The notes below the pieces were generated by a model. It was not told the DNA's origin. It searched no databases and worked only from the letters and a program-made list of their open reading frames with translations. The translations under genes were made by a program, and so were the position numbers. Shown piece after piece: positions 16,418 through 18,113 of a stretch of DNA of 18,113 nucleotides (the stretch's first letter is position 1; each line of letters opens with the position of its first letter). Origin of the DNA: Adhaeribacter sp. (GTDB taxonomy: Bacteria; Bacteroidota; Bacteroidia; Cytophagales; Hymenobacteraceae); assembly GCA_028288395.1 (NCBI GenBank), contig JAQBNV010000047.1:1-18113 (forward strand), given 5' to 3'.

Positions 16418-16727
16418 ATTTATTTAGTTGTCGGTTACTGGTGGTTAGTTGGCCGTTTTGTAAAAGTTACAGGACTTAGGCAAAGCGCTCTTGCCGCATC
16501 TTTTGACGGCCAAGTTGTTGGTTAAAAGACGTAACAACGCCTTTTTTTAACCTTTAATGCGATTTTTTGCGAAAGTACTAAGTTATTATTTTAAATCCGG
16601 CGCCCTGTAGTTTTCAAAAAAACAATTTTTAACACTAAAAGAAAAATGACTATATGATTACCGCAGTGGCAGGAACAGCCTTCCTGGATTACCCGTACTA
16701 TTCCTGGCTCTGCTAAAATTATTTCTA
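16418..16727. other. 310-base frr upstream region with nested hairpins
   Basis: No gene is seen between pyrH and frr. A minus-strand TACTTTCG (16577-16570) resembles the Bacteroidota -7 element, identical to that of sucC, but no TTTG lies at the right spacing. Downstream of it, within the presumed frr leader, TTGGCCGT (16449-16456) is mirrored by ACGGCCAA (16506-16513), and inside it GGCAA (16479-16483) pairs with TTGCC (16491-16495). Together they could fold as a nested hairpin. A short CCAGGAA is repeated near the pyrH end. Confidence 0.4.
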
Positions 16728-17435
16728 CTAAATAGATACCAGGGTACCAATACTTTCGCCTTGCGTTATCCGGCGGAGGTTACCTGCTTTGTTCATATCA
16801 AAAACAATAATAGGTAGTTCGTTTTCCCGGCATAATGTAAAAGCGGTCATGTCCATTACATTCAGGTTTTTTTCGAACACGTCCTGGAAAGTAATATTTT
16901 CGTAACGCACGGCAGTCGGATCTTTTTCGGGATCAGCCGAATAAATGCCATCTACGCGCGTGCCTTTCAGCACCACCTCGGCTTCAATCTCGATGGCGCG
17001 TAAGCTGGCGGCTGAATCAGTGGTAAAGTAAGGGCTGCCAATGCCGGCGCCAAAAATAACCACGCGTCCTTTTTCTAAATGACGCATGGCCCGCCGCCGG
17101 ATGTAGGGTTCGCAGACCTGCTGAATATTAATGCCGGAAAGCAGGCGGGTATGGATGCCGGATTTTTCTAAAGCGCTTTGTAAAGCCATGCTGTTAATAA
17201 CGGTAGCCAGCATGCCCATATAATCGCCCTGTACGCGATCGAGGCCCATGTGTTCGGCCTGTACGCCGCGGTAAATATTGCCGCCGCCTATTACCACGGC
17301 CAATTCTATGCCTAAATCCACTACTCCTTTTATTTCTTCGGCGTATTGCAAAAGCCGGTTGGTGTCAATGCCGTACTGCTGGTCGCCCATTAAGGCTTCA
17401 CCACTAAGCTTTAAAAGAATTCGTTTGTATTTCAC
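16728..17435 (-). CDS. pyrH: Uridylate kinase (UMP kinase)
   Basis: A cytoplasmic amino-acid-kinase-fold enzyme, normally a hexamer, that phosphorylates UMP to UDP with ATP in pyrimidine synthesis. At 235 residues it is full length. It begins [17 protein letters not shown] (phosphate loop), with [12 protein letters not shown] (46-57), a UMP-binding region around [35 protein letters not shown] (125-143), and the late motifs [13 protein letters not shown] and [20 protein letters not shown]. The order pyrH then frr on one strand is conserved in bacteria. A weak upstream promoter candidate lies at 17484-17517. Confidence 0.97.
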   Translation of the reverse strand: MKYKRILLKLSGEALMGDQQYGIDTNRLLQYAEEIKGVVDLGIELAVVIGGGNIYRGVQAEHMGLDRVQGDYMGMLATVINSMALQSALEKSGIHTRLLSGINIQQVCEPYIRRRAMRHLEKGRVVIFGAGIGSPYFTTDSAASLRAIEIEAEVVLKGTRVDGIYSADPEKDPTAVRYENITFQDVFEKNLNVMDMTAFTLCRENELPIIVFDMNKAGNLRRITQGESIGTLVSI

Positions 17436-17483
17436 CCTATTTTATAAATGTTAGATAATTAACGTGAGTTTTCCGATTGGATC

Positions 17484-17517
17484 TAAATGTAAACTTACCA
17501 AATATTTAAGCTTCAAA
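17484..17517 (-). promoter_or_regulatory. Weak promoter candidate for pyrH
   Basis: On the minus strand TTTG (17517-17514) is followed by 22 bases and TACATTTA (17491-17484), which fits TAnnTTTG at all but the last base. The spacer is one base longer than the usual 19-21. It lies about 50 bases before the pyrH ATG. Confidence 0.3.
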
Positions 17518-17673
17518 GAAAATTCAGCGCCTTAAAGCTGTTCAGGATTAAATATTAACCGGTCTGTTATGAATTTACAGGCGTTACGCAAAAGCAATGG
17601 TTATGGCTGTTGGGACAGTTCTTTCCGGCCGCCTGGCGCTAAAAAGGCCCGGCCAGTTTGGCGAAAACCTGCC

Positions 17674-18113
17674 TTAATAAAACAGAATCAGGACTTGATT
17701 TTTTTCGACATTATCCCGCAGGTTTACTTTAATGGTTTTTACCACCCCATCGCCCGGAGACTTGAGAATATTTTCCATTTTCATGGCTTCCAGCACCAGC
17801 AGCGGCTCTCCTTTTTTAACTTCCTGGCCCGGTTCTACTTTTATGGCGATGATCAATCCGGGCATTGGCGCTTTTATTTCGTTTATCTGGCGCGCATTAG
17901 TCGCCGACATGCCCATTTTATCCAGTAGCAAATCAAAACGGTCTTTTACCGTTAAGGTGTGCAGGGTGCCGTTTATTTTGATAATAAAAGTTTTGGTTGC
18001 ATAATCGGCCTGAATTAGCTCGGCATTATAAGAAACCGCATCTTTAATAATATGAAAAGTACCCGGCCGGATGGGAGCAATGTCCCAGTTAAAAGGGACC
18101 GCATCTACAAGTA
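17674..18113 (-). CDS. Biotin carboxyl carrier protein (acyl-CoA carboxylase biotin subunit), 5' end missing
   Basis: The minus strand is open from the right window edge to the TAA at 17676-17674 and gives 145 residues. The last about 70 form a biotinyl domain: IKAPMPGLIIAIKVEPGQEV, then LVLEAMKMENILKSPGDGVV, with the biotinylated lysine in EAMKMEN, and a VEKNQVLI end. Before it lies a beta-rich segment (TKTFIIKINGTLHTLTVKDRFDLLLDKMG) typical of the small stand-alone carrier that serves propionyl- or acetyl-CoA carboxylase in Bacteroidota. The start codon should lie roughly 15-20 codons beyond the window. The upstream partner is probably a biotin carboxylase, but this is not visible. No carboxyltransferase is downstream: pyrH follows after 238 bases with no evident link. 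Confidence 0.9.
   Translation of the reverse strand, partial: LVDAVPFNWDIAPIRPGTFHIIKDAVSYNAELIQADYATKTFIIKINGTLHTLTVKDRFDLLLDKMGMSATNARQINEIKAPMPGLIIAIKVEPGQEVKKGEPLLVLEAMKMENILKSPGDGVVKTIKVNLRDNVEKNQVLILFY

Noticed and set aside
17569..17928. Plus-strand 119-residue open frame over the biotin carrier
   Set aside because: Most of it is antisense to the clear biotinyl domain, and it shows no family motif.
1..18113. CRISPR array, tRNA, rRNA, toxin-antitoxin or phage module
   Set aside because: No regularly spaced repeats, tRNA-like cloverleaf, rRNA sequence or matching gene pair was noticed on either strand.

Overview
The window looks like chromosome of a Bacteroidota bacterium of the order Cytophagales, possibly the Hymenobacteraceae (Adhaeribacter/Pontibacter-like). 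This is an inference from gene content: tandem DUF3857/transglutaminase proteins, a TonB receptor with an N-terminal carboxypeptidase-regulatory-like domain, and a small stand-alone biotin carrier with a Bacteroidota-type layout. A TTTG-N20-TACTTTCG promoter of the Bacteroidota sigma type in front of sucC agrees. No rRNA, tRNA, CRISPR or phage genes were seen.

Layout. 1-168 is the 5' part of an IS630-type transposase cut by the window edge. 512-928 (+) is an Ohr/OsmC peroxide-resistance protein, convergent with sucC (1035-2225, -), and the two share a strong bidirectional terminator. A 24-bp-arm inverted repeat (2285-2440) separates sucC from a GH113-type mannanase-like glycosidase (2449-3540, -). 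Next are two tandem minus-strand secreted DUF3857/transglutaminase-like genes (3810-5732 and 5733-7702). The upstream one looks catalytically dead and the downstream one keeps Cys and His. Together they carry three single-base frameshifts, the only broken frames seen in the window. After a 494-bp AT-rich gap comes a spore-photoproduct-lyase-like radical SAM protein (8197-9279, +), convergent through a shared terminator with a GH13 glycogen branching enzyme (9327-11348, -).

11956-15781 (+) is an iron-uptake module: a TonB-dependent siderophore receptor followed by a PepSY-type inner-membrane protein, probably a ferrisiderophore reductase. A 9-1-9 inverted repeat of Fur-like geometry lies 54 bp upstream of the receptor start. 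A perfect palindromic terminator separates this module from the minus-strand housekeeping genes frr (ribosome recycling factor) and pyrH (UMP kinase), followed by the 3' part of a biotin carboxyl carrier protein running off the right edge.

Most genes are ordinary core or common accessory genes. The features most worth a second look are the doubly frameshifted enzyme/pseudoenzyme transglutaminase pair, the Lys/Gly-rich insert in the PepSY protein, the Fur-geometry operator candidate, and several unexplained inverted repeats. I found no clear evidence for an entirely new defence, mobile or biosynthetic system.
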